Assembly (NCBI RefSeq): GCF_018390555.1
Contig: NZ_JAHBGB010000002.1
Span: 434,001-498,000, forward strand
Length of the DNA: 64,000 bases
Direction: 5' to 3'
Source of the DNA: Ancylobacter oerskovii
Lineage (GTDB): Bacteria > Pseudomonadota > Alphaproteobacteria > Rhizobiales > Xanthobacteraceae
Shown: positions 35,256-45,529 of the stretch, piece by piece
Layout: each line of letters opens with the position of its first letter
How positions within the stretch are numbered: the first letter of the stretch is position 1
The notes under the pieces: model-generated
What the model was told of the DNA's origin: nothing
The model's input: the letters and a program-made list of their open reading frames with translations, nothing else
Database searches by the model: none
Program-made: the position numbers and the translations under genes

Positions 35256-35621
35256 ATGTCCGACCGTATCTTCCTGCGCGGCATCGAGCTGCACGCCTAT
35301 CACGGTCTCTATGAGGAAGAGGCGCGCCTCGGCCAGCGCTTCGTGATCGATGTCGACTGGTGGCTCGACGCCCATCCGGCCGCCCAGCACGACGATTATG
35401 CGGAAACCGTCGGCTACGAGAAGGTGTTCGAGACCGTGCACGCCGTTTCGGCGGGGCACCGCTTCCACATCATCGAGGCCTTCGCCGAGGCCATCGCCGC
35501 CGAGATCCTGCGCCGCTATGCCCGCGTCGAGCGCGTGCGGGTCGAAGTGCACAAGCCGAACGCCCCGATCCCCGGCGTGCTGCGCGACGTCGGGGTCGAG
35601 ATCGTCCGCCAGCGCGACTGA
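35256..35621 (+). CDS. folB: dihydroneopterin aldolase
   Basis: This 121-residue enzyme has the complete FolB pattern: IFLRGIELHAYHGLYEEEARLGQRFVIDV, with the substrate-pocket tyrosine and glutamate, DYAETVGYEKVFETV, HIIEAFAEAIAAEIL and VRVEVHKPNAPIPG with the catalytic lysine. It cleaves dihydroneopterin to 6-hydroxymethyl-dihydropterin, the pterin precursor for both folate and methanopterin. ATG 35256 with GGGAG eight bases upstream is preferred to ATG 35238. No folK or folP adjoins it, so it may serve mainly the H4MPT pathway. It ends the cofactor cluster. Confidence 0.93.
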   Translation: MSDRIFLRGIELHAYHGLYEEEARLGQRFVIDVDWWLDAHPAAQHDDYAETVGYEKVFETVHAVSAGHRFHIIEAFAEAIAAEILRRYARVERVRVEVHKPNAPIPGVLRDVGVEIVRQRD

Positions 35622-35625
35622 ACGG

Positions 35626-36867
35626 TCAGCGGCGCTTGACGCGCACCGGCACCGGGGCGCCGTAGCGCGGGGCCATCCGGGCCGACGGCAGCAGGCGCAG
35701 CGGCTTCTCCTGCACCCGCGCCAGCCGCGCGAAGCGGTCGCGCCACGGCACCTCGACGAGGCGGAAGCTCAGCGCCGCCAGCGCCACCACCAGCGCCACC
35801 ACGAGAACCAGCAGGACCCCGGCGCCCACCGGGCCGACGTCGTAGAGCTGCTTGGCGACCCCGTCCACGATCACCTCGCGGCGCAGATCGATGCCGGCGA
35901 GGTCGCCATGCAGCCAGAGCCCGTAGCTCACCGCCAGCACCAGCACCGGCATGTGGATGAGGTAGATGGAGAACGACCAGCGGCCGAGCGCCTGAAGAGG
36001 GTCGAGCCGCATGAGCCGCGAGGCCAGCCCGCCCTCCCGTGCGAAAACGAGGATCGGCAGCGCGAAAGCCAGCGGTGCCAGCACGCTCAGCACATGCGCC
36101 TTGTCGGGACCGCGGCCGGCGGCGACGATGAACGCCGCCGCCAGTGCCAGGGAGGCCAGCTCCAGCGGGGTGGCGAAGGGCAGCCGGCGGTGGCGCAGCG
36201 CCGCATGCAGATGATAGGCGCCCACCCCGGTGAAGAAGCCGGCAATGCAGCGTATGTAACCGAAATCGGCGGTGGAATTCATATAGGCCGGCGCGAAGAC
36301 GACGATGATCGCCACCGCCCCCACGGCCAGCGCCGACGACACCAGCAGCAGTTTCCGGCGCGCCGTCAGCACCACCAGGGCGAACAGGAAATAGGTGTAG
36401 AACTCGGCGCCGATGCTCCAGGCCGGCCCGTTCCACGCCGAGCCGTAGAACCCCATCGAATTGAGCAGGAAGGCGTTGAGCAGCAGCGCCCGCAGCGAAT
36501 AATTGCCGCTCTTGGCGTCGATCAGCAGCCGCTCGGGATGATAGCCGATCACGTTGATCGCCATCACGCCCAGCATCATCGCGAACAGGATGGCGAGGTG
36601 CAGCGGCCACAGCCGGCCGATGCGCCGCAGCAGGAAGCCGGTGAACTGCCGCCGGTCGCGGATCCTGTCGCGATAGGCGTGGCAGACGACGAAGCCCGAC
36701 AGCACAAAGAAAAAATCGACAAACAGATATGAATTCAAAATAAATTCATTCTGCAAAAACGGCGTATCGACGATGAAAATGAAATGATAGATGACTACCA
36801 TGATAGCGCATACGCCGCGCCAGGAGTCGAGAACCTCGAATCTTTCGCCCGTCGCGGCAGAATTCAT
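35626..36867 (-). CDS. acyltransferase family 3 membrane protein (OafA-like)
   Basis: The 413-residue protein is a membrane O-acyltransferase with about ten helices. The first conserved block is LDSWRGVCAIMVVIYHF, with the catalytic histidine at its end. The FVDFFFVLSGFVVCHAYRDRI and RRIGRLWPLHLAILF motifs are standard, and WSFSIYLIHMPVL lies near the C-terminus. Such enzymes acetylate or succinylate exopolysaccharide, O-antigen or glucans. The 5' part (about 36700-36870) is clearly less GC-rich than its neighbours. The gene lies convergent to folB with four bases between stops. Confidence 0.88.
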   Translation of the reverse strand: MNSAATGERFEVLDSWRGVCAIMVVIYHFIFIVDTPFLQNEFILNSYLFVDFFFVLSGFVVCHAYRDRIRDRRQFTGFLLRRIGRLWPLHLAILFAMMLGVMAINVIGYHPERLLIDAKSGNYSLRALLLNAFLLNSMGFYGSAWNGPAWSIGAEFYTYFLFALVVLTARRKLLLVSSALAVGAVAIIVVFAPAYMNSTADFGYIRCIAGFFTGVGAYHLHAALRHRRLPFATPLELASLALAAAFIVAAGRGPDKAHVLSVLAPLAFALPILVFAREGGLASRLMRLDPLQALGRWSFSIYLIHMPVLVLAVSYGLWLHGDLAGIDLRREVIVDGVAKQLYDVGPVGAGVLLVLVVALVVALAALSFRLVEVPWRDRFARLARVQEKPLRLLPSARMAPRYGAPVPVRVKRR

Positions 36868-37063
36868 GTCGCTAACCTCTCAGGTACCATCCTGCCGTCA
36901 GGCATGAACAGGCGCATGACTGTCGGCACTCCCCCGAATCACTAACGGGACAATGTGGCGAGAGTTCCGTTTTCGATTACGTGCGCTCCCGATGCGAAGG
37001 GACTTCCGAACGCCGGCCCGACGTTCTACAGCTTGATCCTCGTGCATGCGGGAGTGAGCGACG

Positions 37064-39709
37064 ATGCGTGATGCCGATCCGAAGCCCATCCGTCTCGTGG
37101 ATTACCGGCCGCCGGACTGGCTGGTGGATACCGTCGATCTCGACATCGGCCTCCATCCGACCGCCACGGTCATCCGCGCCCGGCTCGGCATGCGGCCGAA
37201 CCCGGCCGGCCGCGAGGGCGCGCCCATCGTGCTCGACGGCGACGAACTGGTGTTGAAGTCACTGGCGCTCGACGGCGAGACGCTGGCCGGCAACGCCTAC
37301 AGCGTCACGCCCTCCTCGCTCACCCTGCTGGCCCCGCCCCAGCGCGCCCTCACGCTGGAGATCGAGACGCTGCTCGATCCCTCCGCCAACACCAAGCTGA
37401 TGGGGCTCTACCGTTCCAGCGGCACCTATTGCACCCAGTGCGAGGCCGAGGGATTCCGCCGCATCACCTATTTCCCGGACCGGCCGGACGTGCTCGCCGT
37501 CTACACCACCCGCATCGAGGCCGAGCGCGAGGAAGCGCCGGTGCTGCTGGGCAACGGCAACAAGGTCGAGGAAGGCGAGCTGCCCGGCACCACCCGCCAT
37601 TTCGCGGTGTGGCACGATCCGTGGCCGAAGCCCTGCTATCTGTTCGCGCTGGTCGGGGGCCGGCTTGACCGCGTGGGCGACCGCTTCGTCACCGCCACCG
37701 GGCGCGACGTCGAGCTCGGCATCTATGTCGAGCCCGGCAAGGCGGCGCGCGCCGGCTACGCGATGGACGCGCTGAAGCGCTCCATGCGCTGGGACGAAGA
37801 GGCCTTCGGCTGCGAATACGATCTCGACGTGTTCAACATCGTCGCCGTGGCCGATTTCAACATGGGCGCGATGGAGAACAAGGGCCTCAACATCTTCAAC
37901 GACAAATACGTGCTCGCCAGCCCGGAGACCGCCACCGACAACGACTATGCGAGCATCGAGGGCATCATCGCCCACGAATATTTCCACAACTGGACCGGCA
38001 ACCGCATCACCTGCCGCGACTGGTTCCAGCTGTGCCTGAAGGAAGGGCTCACCGTCTTCCGAGACCAGGAATTCTCCGCCGACCAGCGCTCGCGCCCGGT
38101 GAAGCGCATCATCGACGTGCGGCTGCTGAAGGCCTACCAGTTCACCGAGGATGCCGGCCCGCTGGCGCATCCGGTGCGACCGGCCACCTATCGCGAGATC
38201 AACAACTTCTACACCGCCACCGTCTACGAGAAGGGCGCCGAGGTGGTGCGGATGCTGAAGACCCTGCTGGGGTCGGAAGGCTTCCGCAACGGCATGGACC
38301 TCTATTTCGAGCGCCATGACGGGCAGGCGGCGACCATCGAGGACTTCCTCGCCTGCTTCGCCGATGCCACCGGCACCGATCTCGCCCAGTTCGCGCTGTG
38401 GTACGCCCAGTCCGGCACGCCGCAGCTCGCCATCACCGGCGAGTGGAACCCGGCCGAGCGCAGCTATCGCCTCGATGTCGAGCAGTCCGTGCCGCCGACG
38501 CCCGGCCAGCCGGACAAGCAGCCCATGGTGATCCCGCTCGCCCTGGGCCTCGTCGGACCGTCCGGCGAGGACCTCCCCCTCACCCTCGCCGACGGCACCT
38601 CGCCGGCGGGCGGCGTGCTCACCGTCGACGCCCCCCGCCACAGCTTCGTGTTCCGCGACGTGGCCGAGCGTCCGGTGCCCTCGCTCAACCGCGGCTTCGC
38701 GGCGCCGGTGCGGCTCGCCAGCAACCTGTCGAGCGACGACCTCGTCTTCCTCGCCCGCCACGACCGCGACCCGTTCAACCGCTTCGAGGCGGTACAGACC
38801 CTCGCCCTCGGCTATCTCATCGAGGCGACGCAGGCGGTGCGCTCCGGCCGCAACCTGCCGGAGCCGGCGGCGCTGATCGCCGCCATGGGCGCGAGCCTCG
38901 CCGATCCGGCGCTCGATCCGGCCTTCGTCGGCCAGGTCCTCACCGTGCCGTCGGAAAGCGACATCGCCCGCGAGATCGGCCGCGATGTCGATCCCGACGC
39001 GGTCTATGCCGCGCGCGCCACCCTGCGCCGTGCCGTCGGCACCGCGCTCGCCGAGCCGCTGGCCGGCGCCTTCGAGCGCTTCGCCGCCCCCGGCCCCTAT
39101 TCCCCGGACGCCGCCTCGGCCGGCCGGCGCACGCTGCGCAACACCTGCCTCAGCCTGCTGGCGGAAGCCGGGGCCGGCGAGGGCGTCGCCCGCGCCCTCG
39201 GCCTCTACCGCGCCGCCGACAACATGACCGATCGCCTGCAGTCGCTGATGACGCTCTGCCACCATGCGCCGGGGCAGCGCGCCGAGGTGCTCGCCGACTT
39301 CTACGAGCGCTTCCGCGACGACCCGCTGGTGCTCGACAAATGGTTCGGCATCCAGTCGCAGATCCCCGAGCCGGGCACGCTCGATCGGGTCAGGGAGCTC
39401 ACCGGCCACCCGGCCTTCTCCCTGCGCAACCCCAACCGGGTGCGGGCGCTGATCGGCAGCTTCGCCACCGGCAATCCGACGCAGTTCAACCGCGCCGACG
39501 GCGCCGGCTACGACTTCCTCGCCGACACTGTGCTTGGGCTCGACGGCTCGAATCCGCAGCTCGCGGCTCGCCTGCTCGGCGCCCTCAAGAGCTGGCGGGT
39601 GCTCGAGGAGGGGCGTCGCGGCAAGGCGGAGGCGGCCCTGCGGCGCATCGCCGGCACGGCCGGCCTGTCGCCGGACGTCTCCGACATCGTCACCCGCTCG
39701 CTGGCCTGA
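37064..39709 (+). CDS. pepN: aminopeptidase N (M1 metallopeptidase)
   Basis: The 881-residue enzyme has the M1 exopeptidase motif MGAMENKGLNIFN and the zinc site HEYFHNWTGNRITC followed 18 residues on by KEGLTVFRDQEF. Its N-terminal domain (YTYFPDRPDV-like stretch RRITYFPDRPDVLAVYTTRIEAE) and the C-terminal alpha-solenoid are those of bacterial PepN, and the length fits (E. coli 870). It is a cytosolic enzyme that removes N-terminal residues from peptides. The start ATG 37064 follows GGGAGTGAG. The 196-base upstream region separates it from the divergent acyltransferase gene. Confidence 0.95.
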   Translation: MRDADPKPIRLVDYRPPDWLVDTVDLDIGLHPTATVIRARLGMRPNPAGREGAPIVLDGDELVLKSLALDGETLAGNAYSVTPSSLTLLAPPQRALTLEIETLLDPSANTKLMGLYRSSGTYCTQCEAEGFRRITYFPDRPDVLAVYTTRIEAEREEAPVLLGNGNKVEEGELPGTTRHFAVWHDPWPKPCYLFALVGGRLDRVGDRFVTATGRDVELGIYVEPGKAARAGYAMDALKRSMRWDEEAFGCEYDLDVFNIVAVADFNMGAMENKGLNIFNDKYVLASPETATDNDYASIEGIIAHEYFHNWTGNRITCRDWFQLCLKEGLTVFRDQEFSADQRSRPVKRIIDVRLLKAYQFTEDAGPLAHPVRPATYREINNFYTATVYEKGAEVVRMLKTLLGSEGFRNGMDLYFERHDGQAATIEDFLACFADATGTDLAQFALWYAQSGTPQLAITGEWNPAERSYRLDVEQSVPPTPGQPDKQPMVIPLALGLVGPSGEDLPLTLADGTSPAGGVLTVDAPRHSFVFRDVAERPVPSLNRGFAAPVRLASNLSSDDLVFLARHDRDPFNRFEAVQTLALGYLIEATQAVRSGRNLPEPAALIAAMGASLADPALDPAFVGQVLTVPSESDIAREIGRDVDPDAVYAARATLRRAVGTALAEPLAGAFERFAAPGPYSPDAASAGRRTLRNTCLSLLAEAGAGEGVARALGLYRAADNMTDRLQSLMTLCHHAPGQRAEVLADFYERFRDDPLVLDKWFGIQSQIPEPGTLDRVRELTGHPAFSLRNPNRVRALIGSFATGNPTQFNRADGAGYDFLADTVLGLDGSNPQLAARLLGALKSWRVLEEGRRGKAEAALRRIAGTAGLSPDVSDIVTRSLA

Positions 39710-39794
39710 GGAGCCCCCGCCGAACTTCCACCATACGACGGGGCGCGATCGTGCTAGGCTTCGGGCAGCGCGGCAAGGAAGGCCATCGGCCATC

Positions 39795-41207
39795 ATGGGC
39801 GAGAGGACATCCGATGTGTTCGACCCTCCCTTCGGGACCCTCGCCGGGCCGGCCTATGAATGCGCCCCGATAGGCCTCTGCACCCTCGACGACCGGCTGC
39901 GGGTCCTCGCCTGCAACCAGCGCTTCCAAGACCTTGCCGCCGCAACCGCGCCCCTCGTGGGACAAGCGCTGGACGAATGCCTGCCCGGCGCCGGCGACTT
40001 TCTCGCCGGCCTGGTCGCCGGCCCCCCGTCCTCCGGCGAGATCGATCTCGCGGTCGATCGCGCCGGCATCCGGCAGGTCCTGCGCCTGTCGGCGACGCGC
40101 TTCGAGGGCGGCGTGTCGCTGGCCCTTGCCGACATCACCGCCTCGACCGAGGCGCATGAGGCCCTGCAGCGTGCCGCCGAGCGGTCGAGCTTCGCGCTGG
40201 AAAGCGCCGGCCAGTGGGTCTGGGACTTCGACATCGTCGAGAACCGTGTCTGGCGCTCGCAGCAGTGGAAGCGCGCCCTGGGCTACACGACCGAGGAGCT
40301 TGCCGATCAGGACGAGCCCTGGCGCATCGTGCACCCGTCCGACCGCCGGGTCGTGCAGGCGGCGATGGCGCCGATCCTCGCCGGCACCCGCAGCGATTTC
40401 GAGGCCACCTATCGGCTGCGCCACAAGGATGGCGACTGGCGGTTCATCCTCAGCCGCGGCAAGGTCATCGCCCACACGCCGGAAGGCCGCCCGGCCCGCA
40501 TGCTGGCCACCAGCATCGACATCACCCGCCAGAAGCAGGTCGAGCGGGAGCTGGAGGCGACCATCCGCCAGCGCCGGGCCCTCGAGCACGACCTCATCGT
40601 CGCCAATCGCCGGCTGCGCCTGCTGGCGGAGATCGACAGCCTCACCGAGCTGCCGAACCGCCGCAAGTTCGACAAATGCCTCGAGCGCGAGTTCCGCCGC
40701 ACCAAGCGCGAGCGCCCGAGCATCGCGCTCGCCATGATCGATGTCGATTACTTCAAGTCGTTCAACGATCTGTACGGGCACCAGGCCGGCGACGACTGCC
40801 TGCGCCAGGTCGCCGAGGCGTTGCAGCAGGTGGGGCGCCCCTCCCGCGACATCGTCACCCGCTATGGCGGCGAGGAATTTGCCGCCATCTTCGTCGATAT
40901 CGACGCCCCCGAGGCGGTCGCGATCGCCCGCCGCATGGCCGAGGCGGTGGACCGGCTCGCCGTGCCGCATCGCGGCAGCCCGTTCGGCCGGGTCACCATC
41001 TGCACCGGCCTGACCCTGTTCCGCTTCGGCCAGCCGCGCCGGCTGCGCACGCCCTACCAGTTGGTGCAGATCGCCGACCGCGCCCTGTATGCCGCCAAGG
41101 CGGCCGGGCGCGATCACATCGCCGTCGCCAGCCAGCTGGAGGACGGCCGCTTCGAGATCGGCCTCATCGGGCGCGACGTCGATGTCGACATCGCGCCCGC
41201 CGACTGA
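39795..41207 (+). CDS. PAS-domain diguanylate cyclase
   Basis: The 470-residue protein has an N-terminal PAS-like domain (FGTLAGPAYECAPIGLCTLDDRLRVLACNQRF), a second PAS-PAC (residues about 130-250, WVWDFDIVENRVW and DWRFILSRGKV), a coiled-coil linker (QVERELEATIRQRRALEHDLIVANRRLR) and a C-terminal GGDEF domain. The active site reads RYGGEEF, a functional variant, with the DSLTELPNRRKFDK start. The inhibitory RxxD site is absent because proline occupies the arginine position. It is expected to make cyclic di-GMP in the cytosol without product inhibition. It is convergent with the Fae paralogue, six bases apart. Confidence 0.9.
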   Translation: MGERTSDVFDPPFGTLAGPAYECAPIGLCTLDDRLRVLACNQRFQDLAAATAPLVGQALDECLPGAGDFLAGLVAGPPSSGEIDLAVDRAGIRQVLRLSATRFEGGVSLALADITASTEAHEALQRAAERSSFALESAGQWVWDFDIVENRVWRSQQWKRALGYTTEELADQDEPWRIVHPSDRRVVQAAMAPILAGTRSDFEATYRLRHKDGDWRFILSRGKVIAHTPEGRPARMLATSIDITRQKQVERELEATIRQRRALEHDLIVANRRLRLLAEIDSLTELPNRRKFDKCLEREFRRTKRERPSIALAMIDVDYFKSFNDLYGHQAGDDCLRQVAEALQQVGRPSRDIVTRYGGEEFAAIFVDIDAPEAVAIARRMAEAVDRLAVPHRGSPFGRVTICTGLTLFRFGQPRRLRTPYQLVQIADRALYAAKAAGRDHIAVASQLEDGRFEIGLIGRDVDVDIAPAD

Positions 41208-41213
41208 GTTCCC

Positions 41214-41753
41214 TCAGTACTCCACCACGCCGTCGAGCGCGTAATGCTTGACGCTCTTGCGGTTGGCGATCAGCTCGTCCGCGGTCGGCTTGCCGGTGAG
41301 CGCACGCTCGATGGCGATCTTCATCGCCTCGTAATTGGTCCGGTAGAGATCCTTCTGGTCGAGGTTCGGATCTTCCGGGCAGCGCGGGTCGAGCCACACC
41401 ATGACGATCATGCACAGCTCGTCGGCCTCATCCTTCGGCAGGATGCCCTCGGCCAGGCAATCGACGATGGCGTCGCCGATCGCCGCCTGCACCACGCCGC
41501 CCAGGAGCTCCACATAGGCGGCCGAGGGGATAGTGACCTTGGAGGTCATCATGGTCGCCGGGCGCACCATCTGGTTGAGGTCGCGGATGACGAACATGCG
41601 GGTATGGCCCGCCGCCTGCCCCATCATCGACGCGAAGGCCTGACCCGCCGGGCCCCGGACCGAGCCGATGAGGATCTCCGGCATGGCGTCGGTGAACTGT
41701 CCGTCGGCGGCGAGAACCGTCGCTTCTCCGGTGCGAAACCAAATGTCGGTCAT
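41214..41753 (-). CDS. formaldehyde-activating enzyme paralogue (Fae2/Fae3 type) lacking the conserved histidine
   Basis: The 179-residue product aligns along its length with Fae: TGEATVLAADGQ, ILIGSVRGPAGQAFASMM, TSKVTIPSAAYVELLGGVVQAAIGDAIVDCLAEGILPKDEADELCMIVMVWLDP and NYEAMKIAIERALTGKP. Fae condenses formaldehyde with H4MPT. The family motif EVAHIDLIIG reads DAMPEILIG here, so the conserved histidine is a methionine (residue 24). Such divergent paralogues (Fae2, Fae3) exist in Methylobacterium with unclear roles, perhaps formaldehyde sensing. ATG 41753 has AGAGGGA upstream. It lies between a diguanylate cyclase and a sensor kinase, not in the C1 cluster. Confidence 0.83.
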   Translation of the reverse strand: MTDIWFRTGEATVLAADGQFTDAMPEILIGSVRGPAGQAFASMMGQAAGHTRMFVIRDLNQMVRPATMMTSKVTIPSAAYVELLGGVVQAAIGDAIVDCLAEGILPKDEADELCMIVMVWLDPRCPEDPNLDQKDLYRTNYEAMKIAIERALTGKPTADELIANRKSVKHYALDGVVEY

Positions 41754-42023
41754 TGATCTGTCCCTCTGGATCCTGACTGATGCGGCCATAGCATCCCGCT
41801 CGGATCATCGTCCATGCGGCTGATGCGCTGTCCCGGCGTAACTGTCTGGCGCGACTCGATTTGCCGCAGCTCCCACCCCTTAAAGTTGCTGAATCATTAA
41901 CTTGACTCTCCGGGACTCTGGACAGGGGGGGCCCGTTTCGATTCAAATCAACGGTGATTCGGCGGGCAGGGATGGTCCCGCCGGGTCTGGGATCAGGGCA
42001 AGTTTGTCAGGGGGAGGCCGGCG

Positions 42024-44366
42024 ATGGCGCGCGCCAACGCTGCGGGCGCGTCCGTGCGCGTTCAGGCCATGCGCGGCCTGGCGCGCTCGGTCGCACGACC
42101 CGCCTATCAGCGGCTGGTCGATGCCGAGCCCTTCATGCGCCGCGCGGTGCCGGCGCTCATCGTCGCCTTCATCGCCATCGTCGCCGTGGCCGCCGTGGTG
42201 CAGATCCGCGCCTATCGTGCCGATTCCATCACCGATGCCAAGGACGAGCTGGCGCTGTTCACCCTCGCCGTCGCCAGCGAGCTGCGCCAGCACCAGGGAC
42301 AGGGAAACGCGGACGCCGCCACCCTCGTCACCGCCCTCAAGGCGAGCCTGCCGGTTCGGGCCGCCGAGGCCCGGCGACGCTATGCCGTCACCGATGCCAA
42401 CGGCAATGTCCGCGCCTCCAGCGACGATGATCCCGCCATTGCCGCCGACATCCGCTTCGTCCTCGCCAATGCCCAGGCGCTGACGATCTTCGCCGAAAGC
42501 GCCGGCGTGCTCGACGTCACGCTCAGCGACGGCCGCGACGGCCTCGCCACCGTCCGCAACATTCCCGGCCAGCCGCTCCAGCTGGTCGCGATCCAGCCGC
42601 TGGCCGGCGCCCTGTCGACCTGGCAGTCGGACACCATCCTCACCGTCACCCTGCTCTCGACCACCGGCGGCGTGCTGCTCATCCTCGGCTTCGCCTTCCA
42701 CTGGCAGGCGACGCGGGCGCGCGAGGCGGACGGCATCTACGACACCGTGCGGGCCCGCATCGACACCGCGCTGTCGCGCGGGCGCTGCGGTCTCTGGGAC
42801 TGGGACATGGGCCGCGGGCGCATGTTCTGGTCGGAATCGATGTTCGAGATGCTCGGTCTCGAGCCTCGCGACGACCTCGTCTCCTTCGGCGATGTCAGCG
42901 GCCTCGTACATCCCGACGACGTCGATCTCTACGACATGGCCAAGGAGATCGCCGACAAGCCGGGGCGCATCATCGAGCGCGTGTTCCGCATGCGCCATGC
43001 TGACGGCCACTGGGTGTGGCTGCGAGCGCGGGCGGAAGTGGTCGCGCAGGAGAATGGTGAGCCGCCGCATCTCATCGGCATCGCCGTCGACGTCACCGAG
43101 GAACGCCGCCTCGCCGAGCGCACCGCCACCGCCGACATGCGGCTGCGCGACGCCATCGAGAGCATCTCGGAATCCTTCGTGCTGTGGGACACCACCAACC
43201 GCCTGGTGCTCTGCAATTCCAAGTTCCAGGCCCTGCACGGCTTCGGCGATACCATGCTGGTGCCTGGCACGCCGTTCGATACCATCGCCGCGCAGCTGCG
43301 CCAGCCGGTGGTGCGCATCCCCTTGCGCTCCGAGGACCGGCCCGAGGAAGGCGCGCGCTCCTTCGAGGCGCAGATCGAGGGCGGGCGCTGGCTGAAGATC
43401 GCCGAGCGCCGCACCAAGGACGGCGGCTACGTCTCGGTCGGCACCGACATCACCACGCTGAAGCGCCACGAAGAGCGGCTGATGGACAGCGAGAAGCGCC
43501 TGATGGCGCTGGTCGCCGACCTGCGCAAATCGCAGCAGACGCTGGAGATGCAGGCCCTCCAGCTCGCCGAGCTCGCCCAGAACTACGCCGACGAGAAGAC
43601 CAAGGCCGAGGACGCCAACCGCGCCAAGTCGGAATTCCTCGCCAATATGAGCCATGAGCTGCGCACGCCGCTCAACGCCATCATCGGCTTCTCCGAATTG
43701 ATGGAAAGCGGCCTGTTCGGGCCGCTCGGCAGCGAGAAGTACAACGAGTACTGCCGCGACATCCGCGATTCCGGCCGCTACCTCCTCGACGTCATCAACG
43801 ACATCCTCGACATGTCGCGCATCGAGGCCGGCCGCATGCAGCTCTCCCTGCAGCCGGTGAAACTCGACGAGGTCGTCGCCGACGCCATCCGCGTCATGTC
43901 GGTGCGGGCGGACGAGAAGCACCTCGCCGTCGTCTCCGAGGCCGACCCCGAGCTGATGGTGGAGGCCGACAAGCGGGCGCTGAAGCAGATCGCGCTCAAC
44001 CTGATCTCCAACGCCATCAAGTTCACCCCCGAGCACGGCCGCATCACCCTGCGCACGCGCCGGACCAAGCAGTCGGCGCTGCTCGTCATCGAGGATACCG
44101 GCATCGGCATCCCCAAGAGCGCCCTCGCCAAGATCGGCCGGCCCTTCGAGCAGGTGGAAAGCCAGTTCACCAAGACGCACAAGGGATCCGGCCTCGGCCT
44201 CGCCATCGCCAAGTCGCTCGTCGAGCTGCATGGCGGCACCATGCGCATCCGCTCCTCCGAGGGCGTCGGCACCACGGTGATCATCCGCCTGCCGCTGAAC
44301 GGCCGTCCCGGACTGCAGTACAGGAATGCGGCGGGCGAATTGGCCGACGAGACCGAAGCAGGCTAG
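42024..44366 (+). CDS. membrane PAS sensor histidine kinase
   Basis: The 780-residue kinase has a membrane helix (about 41-60), a roughly 150-residue periplasmic sensor region, a second helix ([23 protein letters not shown]), then two PAS domains ([24 protein letters not shown] and the [20 protein letters not shown] segment), a coiled coil, HisKA ([23 protein letters not shown]) and HATPase ([34 protein letters not shown]). It has no receiver domain and no adjacent response regulator, so the partner is elsewhere. The layout recalls the PdhS/DivJ-type kinases of Hyphomicrobiales that act on DivK. A 270-base region separates it from the divergent Fae paralogue. Confidence 0.88.
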   Translation: MARANAAGASVRVQAMRGLARSVARPAYQRLVDAEPFMRRAVPALIVAFIAIVAVAAVVQIRAYRADSITDAKDELALFTLAVASELRQHQGQGNADAATLVTALKASLPVRAAEARRRYAVTDANGNVRASSDDDPAIAADIRFVLANAQALTIFAESAGVLDVTLSDGRDGLATVRNIPGQPLQLVAIQPLAGALSTWQSDTILTVTLLSTTGGVLLILGFAFHWQATRAREADGIYDTVRARIDTALSRGRCGLWDWDMGRGRMFWSESMFEMLGLEPRDDLVSFGDVSGLVHPDDVDLYDMAKEIADKPGRIIERVFRMRHADGHWVWLRARAEVVAQENGEPPHLIGIAVDVTEERRLAERTATADMRLRDAIESISESFVLWDTTNRLVLCNSKFQALHGFGDTMLVPGTPFDTIAAQLRQPVVRIPLRSEDRPEEGARSFEAQIEGGRWLKIAERRTKDGGYVSVGTDITTLKRHEERLMDSEKRLMALVADLRKSQQTLEMQALQLAELAQNYADEKTKAEDANRAKSEFLANMSHELRTPLNAIIGFSELMESGLFGPLGSEKYNEYCRDIRDSGRYLLDVINDILDMSRIEAGRMQLSLQPVKLDEVVADAIRVMSVRADEKHLAVVSEADPELMVEADKRALKQIALNLISNAIKFTPEHGRITLRTRRTKQSALLVIEDTGIGIPKSALAKIGRPFEQVESQFTKTHKGSGLGLAIAKSLVELHGGTMRIRSSEGVGTTVIIRLPLNGRPGLQYRNAAGELADETEAG

Positions 44367-44398
44367 TTTCGGCCTCACCGTACACCGGATCGATCTCC

Positions 44399-45526
44399 AT
44401 GCCCGCTCTCTCCATCGATGAAGCCGTCCCGGTCGACTGCGTGGTGGCCGGGGCCGGGGTGGTGGGCCTCGCCGTCGCGCGGGCGCTGGCGCTGGCCGGG
44501 CGCGAGGTGCTGGTGCTGGAAGCCACCGGCCTCATCGGTTCGGAGACCTCCGCCCGCAACAGCGAGGTCATCCATGCCGGAATCTACTACCCGCCCGGCT
44601 CGCTGAAGGCCCGGCTCTGCGTCGCCGGCCGCGAGGCGCTCTATGCCTATTGCGCCGAACGCCGCATCGGCCACAAGCGCTGCGGCAAGCTGATCGTCGC
44701 CCATGGCGACGCGGAAATCGCCCGGCTCGACGCCATCCGCGCCCGGGCCCAAGCCTGCGGCGTCGACGATCTCGAACCGCTGGACCGCGCGGCGCTGCGC
44801 GACATGGAGCCGGCGCTGAAGGCCGAGGCCGCGCTGCTCTCGCCCTCGACCGGCATCATCGACAGCCATGGCCTGATGCTGGCTCTGCAGGGCGACATCG
44901 AGGACCATGGCGGCTCCGTCGCCTTCAACGCCCCGATCCTCGGCGGCTCCCTCGCGACCGACGGCATCCTTCTCGAGGTCGGCGGCGCCGAGCCGATGAC
45001 GCTGCTGGCCGCAAGCTTCGTCAACAGCGCGGGCCACGGCGCCGTCGCCCTTGCCCGCGCCCTCGAAGGGTTCGATCCGCGGCACGTTCCTCCGGCCTAT
45101 CTGTGCAAGGGTTCCTATTATTCCCTGCCCGGCCGGGCTCCCTTTGCGCGGCTGGTCTATCCGGTGCCGGAGGCGGCGGGGCTCGGCGTCCATCTCACCC
45201 TCGACCTCGGCGGGCAGGCACGGTTCGGCCCCGACACCGAATGGATCGAGACGATCGACTACAATGTCGATCCCGCCCGCGCCGAGCGCTTCTACGAGGC
45301 GATCCGCCGCTACTGGCCGGCCTTGCCGGATGGCGTCCTCGCCCCCGCCTATGCTGGCATCCGGCCTAAGATCACCCCGCCGGGCGCCGCGGCTGCCGAT
45401 TTTCGCATCGATAGCCCCGCCGAACATGGCGTGCCCGGGCTGGTGAACCTGTTCGGCATCGAATCCCCCGGCCTCACCGCCAGTCTCGCGATCGGCGATC
45501 TGGTCGCGGAGAAACTGCGCCGCTGA
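44399..45526 (+). CDS. FAD-dependent oxidoreductase, L-2-hydroxyglutarate dehydrogenase-like
   Basis: The 375-residue protein is a DAO-fold flavoenzyme: dinucleotide motif [27 protein letters not shown], then [29 protein letters not shown], which is diagnostic of the LhgO group, CGKLIVAH, and the C-terminal [13 protein letters not shown] with [20 protein letters not shown]. LhgO enzymes oxidise L-2-hydroxyglutarate to 2-oxoglutarate with quinone as acceptor. It lies 32 bases after the sensor kinase gene and converges with glnE, three bases between stops. A D-2-hydroxyglutarate-type enzyme is encoded at 16538-17965. Confidence 0.87.
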   Translation: MPALSIDEAVPVDCVVAGAGVVGLAVARALALAGREVLVLEATGLIGSETSARNSEVIHAGIYYPPGSLKARLCVAGREALYAYCAERRIGHKRCGKLIVAHGDAEIARLDAIRARAQACGVDDLEPLDRAALRDMEPALKAEAALLSPSTGIIDSHGLMLALQGDIEDHGGSVAFNAPILGGSLATDGILLEVGGAEPMTLLAASFVNSAGHGAVALARALEGFDPRHVPPAYLCKGSYYSLPGRAPFARLVYPVPEAAGLGVHLTLDLGGQARFGPDTEWIETIDYNVDPARAERFYEAIRRYWPALPDGVLAPAYAGIRPKITPPGAAAADFRIDSPAEHGVPGLVNLFGIESPGLTASLAIGDLVAEKLRR

Positions 45527-45529
45527 GGC

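Noticed and set aside
41754-42023. CtrA-type TTAA-N7-TTAA site before the sensor kinase
   Set aside because: The two TTAA tetramers are 13 bases apart, not seven, so the consensus is not met.
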